Positions 37,124-46,427 are shown, counted from the first letter of the stretch. The stretch: DNA of 64,000 nucleotides from Candidatus Scotarchaeum otlingeri (GCA_002011075.2 MTMA02000006.1:1108599-1172598); one strand, 5' to 3'. Program-made: numbers and translations. Notes: generated by a model not told the origin, from the letters alone.

Positions 37124-38494
37124 TTATGGTTCTGGTGATGATCTTTTTGAGAGTTTTTCTTCTATGCCTTTTATGTCTATTATCTTGATGTCTTCATCCT
37201 CTATTCCTGCTTTGTCTCTTGTTATGATGATTGGCGCTATTTCCCCTCTCCACCTCTCGATATCCATGAATATATTCACCTTTGTCCTCAGGTTCTCGAG
37301 GTCCTTTTTGTTTATGGAGCCCCATTTCGACTCGATGATGTATAGCTTCTTTTTTGATAGGGCTATGCAGTCTATCTCTGTCTCGCTCCACCACCATGGT
37401 CCATGGGCGTAGATAGCGTCGTCTATGAGTAGTGGTGTTAGTTCACATGTTATTCTCTCGAACATTCTGCCCATATATCTATTGTGGTCCTCTTTGATCT
37501 TATCGATGATGCTGAGTCCCATCTCTAGGTAGACCCTGTAGGGATAGATGTATTTTATTAGGAATATTATTAGGGGGTCCTTGATCCTGTATTTCATTCG
37601 TTTGGGGCGTTTCTTATCGAGGTCTGTGGGGGGTATAGCCTTCTCTATTATATCGAGGTTTTCTAGTGTCCGGAGGTACTCTGTCGGTGTACCCCTACCC
37701 GCCTTTATCTTGGATAGCGGTAGCCCAGTCTCCCCTAGCTGGGTTAGGATATCTAGGTATGGAGCTACGGTTCTCGTCTCCATCAACAATATGTTCCCGA
37801 GCTCGTCTCGATAAGGCGCTGATTTATCTATGAACATTTGCTGGATGTTTCTCCATAGGTCTATTGATGTGTTGTAGTTGGCTAGGTATGCGGGTGTACC
37901 GCCCAGGTATGAATATATTTTTATCCTTTCTTCTTCGGGTAGGTCTAGAAAGAGCCTGGCATCCTTATATCTCATGGGGGTTAGCTTCATCACCGCATTG
38001 CATCTGCCGTAGAGTGGGGCTGAACCGTTTATAACGAGCCGATTTATTACGCCTACGGTGGAGCCCATCAATATTAGTTTTAGGTTTGTTGTAGATAGCT
38101 TGGTGTCCCACTCGCCCTGTAGTATTGTTAGTGATGGCTTGTAGGCGTGGCTTAGCCTCTGGAACTCATCTATAATCACTGTGTAGTTGTCCATGCCTAA
38201 TTTATGGAGTGATTCTATGAAGGATGCCCATGTATGATCTTTACCTAGGTATTTCTCTATGAAGCCTTCTCCATGGGTATCCTTTAGTGTCCACCTGTAG
38301 TATTTGATTATCTCTGTTATGTCGTTCGACTCGGGTGTATAGAGATATATTACCTTCTCATTTTTTCTCGATACCTCTAGGGCTAGCCAAGTCTTCCCAA
38401 CCCTTCTTCTACCATAAATCAGGATTAGTTTCGGCCCCCTATCCTTGATGAGCCTGGTAACTATATTTAGCTCCTCGATTCTATTTATAAACAT
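37124..38494 (-). CDS. Archaeal AAA-type ATPase with C-terminal DUF234/nuclease-like domain
   Basis: About 456 residues from the ATG at 38494 (MFINRIEELNIV), the usual opening of this family; further in-frame ATGs at 38503, 38524 and 38572 lie inside or beyond a palindrome. Walker A is LIYGRRRVGKTWLA (about 26-39) and Walker B is TVIIDEFQRLSHA. The winged-helix part contains KAGRGTPTEYLRTLENLDII. The C-terminus (EIDCIALSKKKLYIIESKWG) has the D-x-ExK pattern of a PD-(D/E)XK fold. The family (PF01637 with DUF234) is abundant in archaea and of uncertain function, perhaps related to defence or selfish elements. Expression is probably tied to the adjacent palindrome. Confidence 0.88.
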   Translation of the reverse strand: MFINRIEELNIVTRLIKDRGPKLILIYGRRRVGKTWLALEVSRKNEKVIYLYTPESNDITEIIKYYRWTLKDTHGEGFIEKYLGKDHTWASFIESLHKLGMDNYTVIIDEFQRLSHAYKPSLTILQGEWDTKLSTTNLKLILMGSTVGVINRLVINGSAPLYGRCNAVMKLTPMRYKDARLFLDLPEEERIKIYSYLGGTPAYLANYNTSIDLWRNIQQMFIDKSAPYRDELGNILLMETRTVAPYLDILTQLGETGLPLSKIKAGRGTPTEYLRTLENLDIIEKAIPPTDLDKKRPKRMKYRIKDPLIIFLIKYIYPYRVYLEMGLSIIDKIKEDHNRYMGRMFERITCELTPLLIDDAIYAHGPWWWSETEIDCIALSKKKLYIIESKWGSINKKDLENLRTKVNIFMDIERWRGEIAPIIITRDKAGIEDEDIKIIDIKGIEEKLSKRSSPEP

Positions 38495-38524
38495 GTTTAT
38501 CATAAATATGTTTATGATAAACAT
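38493..38524 (-). promoter_or_regulatory. Perfect 14-bp inverted repeat at the start of the ATPase gene
   Basis: Arms 38493-38506 (ATGTTTATCATAAA) and 38511-38524 (TTTATGATAAACAT) are perfectly complementary with a 4-base spacer, TATG. Related AAACATGTTTAT-like units continue on both sides (about 38484-38535), giving a repeating pattern every 14-15 bases. It abuts the preferred start codon at 38494. An operator for autoregulation, or a target of the encoded nuclease-like protein, is the simplest reading. As RNA it would fold into a hairpin that hides the start. Confidence 0.65.
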
Positions 38525-38615
38525 ATTTATGTCTTTATCCTCCCAAATCACTAGAGAATAAGGTGATGACAATTGACTGGTCCCAAGTTAGCCGTATTAT
38601 AAAAAAGAGGGTTAT

Positions 38616-40292
38616 TTACAGTTTGTTTTTTATTATGGCTCCTTTATCAGCCTGCTCAGCTAGGTATGCCCATGCCACCAATGCTCCCATGGTTATCTTC
38701 GGCTTAACGGGTCTCCAGTTCTCCATACGCTTATCCAGTTCTTCCAGGGATACTTCTGCCTCGAGCTTCCCCTCCTCTATATCTATCGTCACCATGTCTC
38801 CGTCTCTTAGGGCTGCCAATGGCCCCCCGATATATGCCTCTGGTACTACATACCCTATGTATAATACTTCTTCTGCGGTACCACTATATCGACCGTCGGT
38901 AACTACGGCTACATCGGTTAGCCCCAGCATCCTTAGTAGGAATATGACTATTACTATCTCGGTCATTCCAGGCGCTCCCCTTGGCCCCTCATACCTTACT
39001 ACCAGTACATCTCCATTCTCTATTTCCCCAGCTATTATCTTTATGACTGCGTCCTCTAGGCTATCACATATTTTAGCTGGACCTGTGAACCTTAGATGTT
39101 CCTTCTTTACCGCTGTGTATCTCGCCAATGCACCGCCTGGAGCTATATTCCCCTTGAGGACCTTCAGGGCGCCCCTCCTTTGCACCGGTTTCTCTAGGCT
39201 CCTGATTACATCGCCATCCGGCTCTGGAGCCTCATCAGCTATCTCGAATAAGGTCTTACCTATTACCGTCTCTGTATCGGTGAGGATCGGTTTCAGCTCT
39301 TTGAGTAGGGCTGGAACTCCACCTGCCCTATGTAGATCGAGTATTGTGTATGGCCCGTTTGGTCTTAATGGGGATATGAATGGCGTGTCTGAACTCACTT
39401 CCTCTACAGTGTCGAGATTCACCCTGTCTATTAGGCCGAGTTCATTTGATAATGCTAATATGTGGATAACGGCGTTTGTGCTTCCACCTATAGCGTTTAG
39501 TACTCTGAGAGAGTTGAGGAGGTTTTCTTCTTTAACTAGTTTCTTGAATGATAGGCCTTTCTGTATCAGCTCGACTATCTTTGTGCCAGCTACCTTTGCA
39601 TACCTAAGTTTCGATGAGTGGTGGGGTGGTGTTGTTGAGGAGTAGGGTATCGTTAGGCCCATCGATTCGATTAGTATCTGCATTGTATTGGCTGTAGTCA
39701 GCTCTGGGCATGCTCCACATGTATTTATCCACTTCTCCTCCGCCTTCAGAATCTTATTCTTGAGGGATTCATAGCCTAATTCTCCCTCTATATATTTTTT
39801 GATTAGGGGGACTAGTGTGTCTAGGGGGAAGACGGTCTCTTCACCCATGAAGTGTCCGGGTTCAGCTGGTCCCCCGGTTAGGAATATTGCTGGTAGATTT
39901 AGTCTAGCGGCTGCCATAAGCATCCCGGGGAGTATTTTGTCGCATGTTCCTATGAATATTATGCCGTCTACTGTGGATTGCTGGAGCTGTATCTCTATGC
40001 TTTGGGCTATTACGTCTCTGGTCGGCAGGTCGTATCGATAGTTACGGCTGTAGGCTGCGCATGGCCCTATTACATATGCTTCTATCGTTGCTCCTCCAGC
40101 CATATATACCCCTTTCTTCGCCGCCTCCGCTATCTTGTCTAGGTATAGGTGTCCCGGGCTTGTATCTGTATAGCTTGATATGACTGCTATAAGGGGTTTA
40201 TCGAGTTCCTTATCTATGTATCCGCATGCTTTGTAGAAGAATCTATTTACCTTTACCTCGCTTAATAATGGTAGTATCTTAGATGTATCCAA
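38616..40292 (-). CDS. ilvD: Dihydroxy-acid dehydratase
   Basis: 558 residues, normal length. An iron-sulfur dehydratase of branched-chain amino acid synthesis, which in archaea can also act on sugar acids. Motifs are AVISSYTDTSPGHLYLDKIA (about 34), GTCDKILPGMLMAAARLNLP (about 116; a cluster Cys), NTCGACPELTTANTM (about 191; another cluster Cys), IGGSTNAVIHILAL (about 264) and VVTDGRYSGT (about 459). The 3' end is convergent with nothing close. It appears to be a single-gene unit, with no other ilv genes in the window. Confidence 0.95.
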   Translation of the reverse strand: MDTSKILPLLSEVKVNRFFYKACGYIDKELDKPLIAVISSYTDTSPGHLYLDKIAEAAKKGVYMAGGATIEAYVIGPCAAYSRNYRYDLPTRDVIAQSIEIQLQQSTVDGIIFIGTCDKILPGMLMAAARLNLPAIFLTGGPAEPGHFMGEETVFPLDTLVPLIKKYIEGELGYESLKNKILKAEEKWINTCGACPELTTANTMQILIESMGLTIPYSSTTPPHHSSKLRYAKVAGTKIVELIQKGLSFKKLVKEENLLNSLRVLNAIGGSTNAVIHILALSNELGLIDRVNLDTVEEVSSDTPFISPLRPNGPYTILDLHRAGGVPALLKELKPILTDTETVIGKTLFEIADEAPEPDGDVIRSLEKPVQRRGALKVLKGNIAPGGALARYTAVKKEHLRFTGPAKICDSLEDAVIKIIAGEIENGDVLVVRYEGPRGAPGMTEIVIVIFLLRMLGLTDVAVVTDGRYSGTAEEVLYIGYVVPEAYIGGPLAALRDGDMVTIDIEEGKLEAEVSLEELDKRMENWRPVKPKITMGALVAWAYLAEQADKGAIIKNKL

Positions 40293-40433
40293 TTAGAACC
40301 ACCTAATAAATTAATTGGATTAGAGTATAGAAAAATTGATTATCAGATTTCTAATGGTGAGTAGTACATGTTATCCAATATTTTCGGGTAGCCTCATCTC
40401 TCTGTATGATTATCAGGATATCTTGATTGTAAA

Positions 40434-40450
40434 GCTTAAATATAAATAAA
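40434..40450 (+). promoter_or_regulatory. Probable TATA box of the vapBC module
   Basis: CTTAAATATAAATAAAG lies about 25-40 bases upstream of the vapB start at 40475, the distance expected for an archaeal TATA element with a very short leader. It lies between the divergent ilvD and vapB genes. Confidence 0.45.
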
Positions 40451-40474
40451 GTAATGTATATACATGGTGTCTAT

Positions 40475-40699
40475 ATGGATAAGATCATAACTATCCGTAT
40501 ACCCAGTGAGCTTAAAGAAAAAATGAAGAGATATAGGGTTAATTGGAGCGCTATATTGAGAAAGGCGATTGAAGATACCATTAGGAAATATGAGCTAAGA
40601 GAAGCTGCAGAGATGGCTAAAGAGGTCAGGGAGAAGACTAGATACGGTGTTTTTGATAGTGTGAAGGCTATTAAGGAGGATAGGAGTAGGGTTGATTGA
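40475..40699 (+). CDS. vapB: VapB-type ribbon-helix-helix antitoxin
   Basis: About 74 residues from the ATG at 40475, which has GGTG about 8 bases upstream and places the typical MDKIITIRIPSELKEKMK first; an ATG seven codons earlier is unlikely. The N-terminal strand plus two helices (VNWSAILRKAIEDTI) form a ribbon-helix-helix DNA-binding fold, followed by an antitoxin tail (EKTRYGVFDSVKAIKEDRSRVD). It represses its own operon and blocks VapC. It overlaps vapC by 8 bases. Confidence 0.85.
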   Translation: MDKIITIRIPSELKEKMKRYRVNWSAILRKAIEDTIRKYELREAAEMAKEVREKTRYGVFDSVKAIKEDRSRVD

Positions 40700-41120
40700 G
40701 GAATCACTAGTTCTAGATGCTAGTGTAATAGCAAAATGGTATAATAAAGAGCAGTATAGCGATAGGGCCTTAAGGTTTATGAATGGGTATATAGAGGGGG
40801 TACTTACCCTTAGTGAACCTATTATAGTTCTCTATGAGGTCTCAAATGCTATTTATAAAAATCCTCAGCTCGAGGCATCCGATGCCTTGAAGGCAATTAA
40901 AAGTCTAATGAGCTTATTGAAAGATGTTGTTGAAACTCCTTCATCTATGGATCTGTGGGAAACTATGAGATTAGCCAGAATGGTTAAGACATCGTTTTAT
41001 GATGCATCCTATATATATCATGCTAAGAAGTGTAATTTGAAGCTTGTTACGGCTGATGATGATATGAGTCGGAAGGCTATGGGGATTGTGGAAGTCATCC
41101 ATCTTAAGGAGATAGATTGA
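40692..41120 (+). CDS. vapC: VapC-type PIN-domain toxin
   Basis: 142 residues from TTG at 40692. The PIN-domain acidic residues are visible: Asp in LVLDASVIAKWYN (about 9), Glu in IVLYEVSNAIY (about 47), Asp in TSFYDASYIYHAKKC (about 99) and Asp in LVTADDDMS (about 117). This is a complete Mg-dependent ribonuclease site. It is translated from within the end of vapB, the usual antitoxin-toxin coupling. The 230 bases that follow, up to 41350, hold no convincing gene, only short AT-rich frames on the minus strand. Confidence 0.9.
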   Translation: MIEESLVLDASVIAKWYNKEQYSDRALRFMNGYIEGVLTLSEPIIVLYEVSNAIYKNPQLEASDALKAIKSLMSLLKDVVETPSSMDLWETMRLARMVKTSFYDASYIYHAKKCNLKLVTADDDMSRKAMGIVEVIHLKEID

Positions 41121-41416
41121 TCGACAGCTAATCCACGCTTCTTCCCTAATTCATTTCATGAATAAATTCATAAGCTTTCTTGGAGACATCTTTGTATTTT
41201 CTTATAGCTATGATCTAGTCTTAGTGGGAGAGATTTCTTATATTCTTTCCCCCTTAAGAGAACCATTTTTCTTATTTTCCATTATTCCATACTTATATTT
41301 GAATTAGTCTTATATATGCCTCAAGACCTTCTAGAAGTAACACTATTATTTTGATTAAGCTAATGATATTATTTTTTTGGGTAATACCTATTAATAATTT
41401 GTCGAGAGGGGATGTT

Positions 41417-43246
41417 GTGGATATAGTTACTAGGGTTTTGAGGGCTTTGTCTGAGGCTGAGCTTGGGGATACTTGGCCCGCCGAGTTCTATGAGGATGAA
41501 TTGAAGCATATAATTAGTGATAGGGGAAGAAAGATTCTTAAGCTTGCCGCTAGGATGGTTAACTATGCCCCTATACCTAGGTACCTGAGGACCTTCTCGA
41601 TGATGAGTAGGGATAAGAGGTGGAACTGGATATCCGGGCTTAATAGCGAAGGTATGATCTATGATTTGATTAATGTGCTTGAATTCCTAATGTTTGCCTC
41701 CTATTTCGTTAAGCCCGAGAACTATAGGAAGATAGGGTATGATAGGGCTCCACTGAAGCCCCCGCGGGGGGAAAAGGTTGTATGTAGCATATCTACTAGC
41801 GACTATTCTATGCTTAGAGATAGGTATGATGTTATTGTCGTTGGTAGTGGGGCGGGGGGAGCCGTTCTTGCTTGGCGTTTGGTTGAGAATGGCTTTAGTG
41901 TAGCTCTTTTTGAGGCGGGTTCATCGCCTAGAGAGGAGGATCTGCTTAATATGCATCCCGTGATTAGAGCGCTCAGGTATTATTGGGAGAATGGGTTGAC
42001 GTTTACTTGGGGAACCCCTGTTATAAGTCTGCCTATAGGGAGAGTGTTGGGTGGGACGGTTACAGTTAACTCTGGCACGTTATTTCGTGCGCCTAAGGAG
42101 GCGTGTAGTGAATGGAGAGATGAGGTGGGTATTTCTATACCGATGGATAGATTGGAGGATGCCTATAAGGTTGTTGAGGGGAAGCTTGGGGTAAGGCCTG
42201 TACCAGAGGATTTGATTGGAAGTAATGGGGAGGTTATGAGGAGGGGAGCTATGGAGCTGGGGCTTAGCCATGGATCTACACCTAGGCCTCTAGGCAATTG
42301 CCTGGGTATGGGTGAGTGTGCCTTCGGCTGTCCCTTCGGGGGGAAGATCGATATGAGGCTATCCTTTCTGAGGGAGGCGATGGATAAGGGGCTTCATCTA
42401 TTTACCAAGTCATATGTAGATAAGATATTGTTTAGGGGGAGGAGGGCTGTCGGGGTATCTGTGGATATCAATGGTGTAAGGAGAAGAGTTTCGGCCCATG
42501 CCGTTGTATTGGCGGCTGGAGCATTAAGTACACCTAAGTTGCTTAGAGCTAGTGGTGTAAAGAATAGGCATTTGGGTAGGCATCTACATATACATCCGGC
42601 TGCAGGTGTCACCGGGATCATGGATTATGAGGTTCTTGGCTGGAGGGGGACTATGCAGAGTTATTACGTGGATGAATTATTGGATGAATATCGTACTTTG
42701 CTACTCGCGACTTTCCCTCCGCCGGGCGTAGGGTATAGTGCTGGGAGTATACCTCCCAATGAGGTAATGAGGTATAGGTATTTGGCGTCTATAGGTGTTC
42801 AGATGAGCGATACTGGGGAGGGTGAGGTTAAGGAGAAGTTCAACTCGATAGCTAGCTACTCTATAGACCCTGAGGATCTCGAGAAGATAAAGGTGGGGAT
42901 AAGGCTTTCATCTGAGATATTGTTTGCTGCAGGGGCTGTAAAGGTTTATCCACCGTTGAAGAAGAATATGGGTGTATCCAGTATGGGTGAGTTGAATAGG
43001 CTTCTGGATGAGGCTGGGCCGAGGAGGTTCAAGTTGAGTGCCTATCATCCCCAGGCTACCGCTAGGATGGGGGGCGATGGGGAGATTGGTGTGGTGGATG
43101 TGGGGGGTGAGGTTTATGGGTATGAGAATCTTTTTGTGGCTGATGCCTCTGTTATTCCTACGTCGACTATTGTTAATCCCCAGTTGACTATTAATGCATT
43201 GGCTCTTCTTATTGCGGATAATGTTATGGATGTGTTGGGTGGATAG
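41417..43246 (+). CDS. GMC-family oxidoreductase, fatty-alcohol-oxidase-like
   Basis: About 609 residues from GTG at 41417, with GAGAGGGG just upstream; the frame is open to 41351 but the added residues look like noise. The N-terminal about 120 residues are a helical extension as in gluconate dehydrogenase subunit-3-linked forms. The FAD motif is DVIVVGSGAGGAVLAWRLVE, followed by GRVLGGTVTVNSGT and a Cys cluster GNCLGMGECAFGCPFGG (four Cys including the preceding residues). The C-terminus is HPQATARMG and NPQLTINAL with the catalytic His and Asn. It would oxidise a long-chain alcohol or sugar alcohol. The next gene starts 4 bases on. Confidence 0.88.
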   Translation: MDIVTRVLRALSEAELGDTWPAEFYEDELKHIISDRGRKILKLAARMVNYAPIPRYLRTFSMMSRDKRWNWISGLNSEGMIYDLINVLEFLMFASYFVKPENYRKIGYDRAPLKPPRGEKVVCSISTSDYSMLRDRYDVIVVGSGAGGAVLAWRLVENGFSVALFEAGSSPREEDLLNMHPVIRALRYYWENGLTFTWGTPVISLPIGRVLGGTVTVNSGTLFRAPKEACSEWRDEVGISIPMDRLEDAYKVVEGKLGVRPVPEDLIGSNGEVMRRGAMELGLSHGSTPRPLGNCLGMGECAFGCPFGGKIDMRLSFLREAMDKGLHLFTKSYVDKILFRGRRAVGVSVDINGVRRRVSAHAVVLAAGALSTPKLLRASGVKNRHLGRHLHIHPAAGVTGIMDYEVLGWRGTMQSYYVDELLDEYRTLLLATFPPPGVGYSAGSIPPNEVMRYRYLASIGVQMSDTGEGEVKEKFNSIASYSIDPEDLEKIKVGIRLSSEILFAAGAVKVYPPLKKNMGVSSMGELNRLLDEAGPRRFKLSAYHPQATARMGGDGEIGVVDVGGEVYGYENLFVADASVIPTSTIVNPQLTINALALLIADNVMDVLGG

Positions 43247-43250
43247 TTCC

Positions 43251-43634
43251 ATGGCTAGGATATGGATTTTGACTCGGGTGGTTGCATCAATATTTCTCGT
43301 CGGCTTTGTATTTGTCGGCGTAGTTTTTGCCTTTACTCCTTCATTGGTTATGGGGGTTTCTATCGATGTCTACGCCTCCTTCTGGCATAGCCTATCCCTC
43401 GCGTTTATGGCGACGATATCATTATTGGTTTTATTGATACTTTGGGATCCAGGTAGGTATTGGGTATTGTTTATGCCGTTGGGCATAGGGAAGACGGTTT
43501 CATTCATCTCTTTCTTCTATTGGTATCTACGTTTTGGGTTGGATGTCTTGTTGATGGGGTTCCTGATCGATATCTCGATAGCCATCATATCGATAGCGCT
43601 ATACCTATATTTCAGATATATCTTGTCGCTATAG
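43251..43634 (+). CDS. Small four-helix membrane protein
   Basis: About 127 residues from the ATG at 43251 (MARIWILTRVV), 4 bases after the GMC stop. Four hydrophobic segments: VASIFLVGFVFVGVVFAF, SLSLAFMATISLLVLLIL, GKTVSFISFFYWYLRFGL and FLIDISIAIISIALYLYF. I do not recognise the family. It is coupled to the GMC oxidoreductase and may be its membrane anchor or an electron-transfer partner, but no haem or metal ligands stand out. Confidence 0.7.
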   Translation: MARIWILTRVVASIFLVGFVFVGVVFAFTPSLVMGVSIDVYASFWHSLSLAFMATISLLVLLILWDPGRYWVLFMPLGIGKTVSFISFFYWYLRFGLDVLLMGFLIDISIAIISIALYLYFRYILSL

Positions 43635-43650
43635 AGGTTTCAAGCCTATT

Positions 43651-43674
43651 TTTATTCTAATTTTTTAGAATAAA
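43651..43674. promoter_or_regulatory. Perfect 10-bp inverted repeat between two genes
   Basis: TTTATTCTAA (43651-43660) and TTAGAATAAA (43665-43674) are perfectly complementary around TTTT. A third half-site, TATTCTAAAAT, follows at about 43692-43702. It lies after the small membrane protein stop and about 75 bases before the secreted-protein start, so it could be a regulator site or a terminator-like hairpin. The extra half-site argues for a protein-binding site. Confidence 0.5.
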
Positions 43675-43750
43675 AGTGGCTCTGGCGTTCTATTATTCTA
43701 AAATATCCGCTTTATAACGGTATTTCATCATATAGTTAAGCGGTGGTTAG

Positions 43751-45535
43751 ATGACGATGTTGAAGCGTATAATTATGCTTGTATTGGTAGGTTTGCTCTT
43801 GACATCGATAGTTACCCCTATAATGAGCCTGGACCTTCCCACCGCACCGACCGGCTCCCATGATGATGACGATGATGACCGTGAAGATATGAGGGATAGA
43901 GCGGAGGCTCTCGCGATGCTCAATAGGGCTCAGGGCCTCCTGAGTGCAGTAGAGGGGATGATACAGGGACTAATCGCTGGAGGAGTAACTATACCTGAGG
44001 ATATATATGTGAGGGTGGATAATGCATCAGCCCTGATCGATGATGCCTGGACAGCTTTCGATGCAAAGAACTATAGTTTGGCGATTGAGTTGGCGGAGAA
44101 TGCTGTGGATATTCTTGAGGATGTAATGAGTGATCTGGAGGACCTCCCTAGGGAGGATATGTCTCGGGAGCTCATGGGTGATCTTTCGGAGCTTAAGGGG
44201 AAGGCTGAGGCTGTCTTGGCTATTATAGAGGGTCTACCCGCCGAGGTCAAGGCTAACATGACTATATACATAGAGATTCTGAATGGTATAATTGAGCAGT
44301 GTATAACTATTATGAATAATATCAGCGGCTACTCCTATGAGTTTGTACATGAATTTATCGATGTTAGCATGGATACAGTCGAGGACATCATGAAGATCAT
44401 TAATATTAAGCATGAAACTTTGGAGGAGGATGCCTCTGAGGTTCAGAAGCACTATAACGATGTAGTCTCAGATTATGAGGAGACCCTGAGTAAAGTTGAA
44501 GAGTTAAGGGCCGAGGGCTACGACGTCTCTATACTTGAGAATCTATTGAAGAGTGTAGAGGTGCTCCTTAACGAGGCTAAGGATAAGATCGATAAGGGAC
44601 TATATATCGCTGCCAGCGCCATAATCGAGTCTGCAGATGGAAAGTTGGAGCTTGTCGAGAGGTTTATCGAGGATATCAAGGAGGGCGTCAAGGGCTTCTC
44701 TAGGGATGTAGGCGAGGATTATGTGGTACTGAAGAGGGACGGCGGAGTCACCAAGATTGATTTGACGAAGCCTATCGTGGAGTTCGGTGTTGATGAGGAG
44801 GATCTCGTCGAGGGTAAACTTGTGTCTCTAGTGGAGTTTATCGATGTGAATATGGATGGGATTCCTCAGGCAGATGAGATAGTGGCATCCTGGAAGCTTA
44901 ATGAACTAAGCTGGAGCGTATCTATAGATATATCGGCTCCGGAGAAGGTTGTCATCGAATATGTATATGTTGATCCAAGCTTTACTTTGAGGATCGTCTA
45001 TACCCTTCATGAATCAACTACTCTCCTTAATGCCTCGGTAGGCCAGCTTAAGTATATCTTCAGTCTACTCGGAGGCGGAAGAGAGGTTAAGATCGATATT
45101 TACCTTGAGGGCTATGTATGGGTCTCTGAGGATAGTATGCTGGCTATAACTGGTTTGGTCGATAGTAAGGAGGATATCCAGTTCAAGGGAGTTATATCCG
45201 ATGGAGACGCAGTTAGAGTGCTCTATACAGCTTCCGGGTATAACGTGAGTATCAGTTATTTGACCGTGGCGGATGTAGACGGCGTGCCAATCCCTGTTAA
45301 TGTCAATATAACCCAGACCGGGAATAACCTGAGCGTATACTTTGTATTCGAAAAGTTTACCGGTAACCTACATTATGACCCTACATTCTCAGCTGAACCC
45401 TTAATTAAGCCTGAGAGCTTCGTCGATGAGGAGGGTGCTGCCAGAGAGTTGGCTGTCGATATAAGGCTATTCCTCGCTGTAACATTGTTCTTGACATTGA
45501 CGATACTGCTTCTGGTGATAAAGAGGAGGTCTTAA
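43751..45535 (+). CDS. Secreted, membrane-anchored acidic helical protein
   Basis: 594 residues. There is a signal peptide (KRIIMLVLVGLLLTSIVTPIMS, residues about 5-26), then an Asp-rich stretch SHDDDDDDRED. Long helices with heptad-like Leu/Ala spacing follow (about 45-320), then a beta-rich domain (about 330-560), and a C-terminal membrane anchor (LFLAVTLFLTLTILLLVIKRRS). N-glycosylation sequons such as NMTIY and NVSIS are present. It is therefore an extracytoplasmic surface protein. I do not recognise the family. A second ATG two codons in could be the true start; GGTGG lies just upstream. Confidence 0.75.
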   Translation: MTMLKRIIMLVLVGLLLTSIVTPIMSLDLPTAPTGSHDDDDDDREDMRDRAEALAMLNRAQGLLSAVEGMIQGLIAGGVTIPEDIYVRVDNASALIDDAWTAFDAKNYSLAIELAENAVDILEDVMSDLEDLPREDMSRELMGDLSELKGKAEAVLAIIEGLPAEVKANMTIYIEILNGIIEQCITIMNNISGYSYEFVHEFIDVSMDTVEDIMKIINIKHETLEEDASEVQKHYNDVVSDYEETLSKVEELRAEGYDVSILENLLKSVEVLLNEAKDKIDKGLYIAASAIIESADGKLELVERFIEDIKEGVKGFSRDVGEDYVVLKRDGGVTKIDLTKPIVEFGVDEEDLVEGKLVSLVEFIDVNMDGIPQADEIVASWKLNELSWSVSIDISAPEKVVIEYVYVDPSFTLRIVYTLHESTTLLNASVGQLKYIFSLLGGGREVKIDIYLEGYVWVSEDSMLAITGLVDSKEDIQFKGVISDGDAVRVLYTASGYNVSISYLTVADVDGVPIPVNVNITQTGNNLSVYFVFEKFTGNLHYDPTFSAEPLIKPESFVDEEGAARELAVDIRLFLAVTLFLTLTILLLVIKRRS

Positions 45536-45557
45536 GACCCGCTACCCCACTTCCTTT

Positions 45558-46427
45558 TTATTTTGTTTCTCTATGTATCTTCTCGGCATATTTGAGCATA
45601 TTTATTATAAGTTCCTTCCTGATATCTCTCAGCACCGGAGCTGGTGTAATCATCCTTATCCTATTTAGCCTCTCTAGATTGATCGATGCAACGGCTATCC
45701 TCTTATCTTCACTCAAAACCCCCGTCTTCTCATAGTCAGTCGTTATTAGTATAGCGGGGACTCCATAGGACTCCTTAACGGGTATACCCTTCAATGTACC
45801 CGCAGATAATACGGTGAAGCCTTGGTTCTCTATAGCCCTTGCATGTCCACAGTACCTCAGCCAGTTATATGCACCATAGCCAGGTGCCTGTGCAGGTGCA
45901 ATTATCCCTACTGCGTCGTCGAGGGCATATATCCTGGCTAACTCGGGGAACCCCAGGTCGTAGCATATCATTAACCCCATCTTTACACCGTCTATCTCTG
46001 TAGTTACAGGTTTATTACCCGGTCTGAACCCGATATCCTTATCCATCCCATGGAGATGTATCTTCCTATACTTAACTAATTCTCCGTGTGGGGTGAAGAG
46101 ATGAGCCGTATTATAATAGTGTCTTCCAATCGGCTCCACAGTTGTCCCCCCTAGGATATATACATTATAGTTCCTCGATAACTCGGCCATGATCTTTATG
46201 TATTCATGGTAGTAGGCTGATGTATCTCCCAATAGGCTATCTAGCCTTACATCTTCATCCGTCATATCCATACCGAGGTATTCCGGGAATACTATTAGCC
46301 TCGCGGAGCCGCTTAGCCTCTTTACCAGTTCACGCATCCTGGTTCTAAACCTATTTATACCCCGTCCAAGCCTTACATTATATCCTACGGCTGCAATACT
46401 TATACTATCCATCTCTAACCCCATCAC
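45558..46427 (-). CDS. Carbon-nitrogen hydrolase (nitrilase superfamily)
   Basis: 289 residues, usual length. The Glu-Lys-Cys triad is visible: Glu in LIVFPEYLGMD (about 48), Lys in VKYRKIHLHGMDK (about 119) and Cys in MGLMICYDLGFPELARI (about 155). The RAIENQGFTVLSAG stretch is typical of the amidase branch. It hydrolyses a C-N bond of an amide or nitrile; the exact substrate (omega-amidase, carbamoylputrescine or other) is open. It is convergent with the secreted-protein gene, 22 bases away. Confidence 0.88.
   Translation of the reverse strand: MMGLEMDSISIAAVGYNVRLGRGINRFRTRMRELVKRLSGSARLIVFPEYLGMDMTDEDVRLDSLLGDTSAYYHEYIKIMAELSRNYNVYILGGTTVEPIGRHYYNTAHLFTPHGELVKYRKIHLHGMDKDIGFRPGNKPVTTEIDGVKMGLMICYDLGFPELARIYALDDAVGIIAPAQAPGYGAYNWLRYCGHARAIENQGFTVLSAGTLKGIPVKESYGVPAILITTDYEKTGVLSEDKRIAVASINLERLNRIRMITPAPVLRDIRKELIINMLKYAEKIHRETK

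Noticed and set aside
38563-39645. Long plus-strand frame (360 codons) opposite ilvD
   Set aside because: Ser/Thr/Pro-rich antisense of a clear dihydroxy-acid dehydratase gene.
41145-41290. Short minus-strand frames after vapC (for example KYKDVSKKAYEFIHEMN)
   Set aside because: Protein-like but only about 20-35 codons in two different phases with no start or family; not enough to call a gene.
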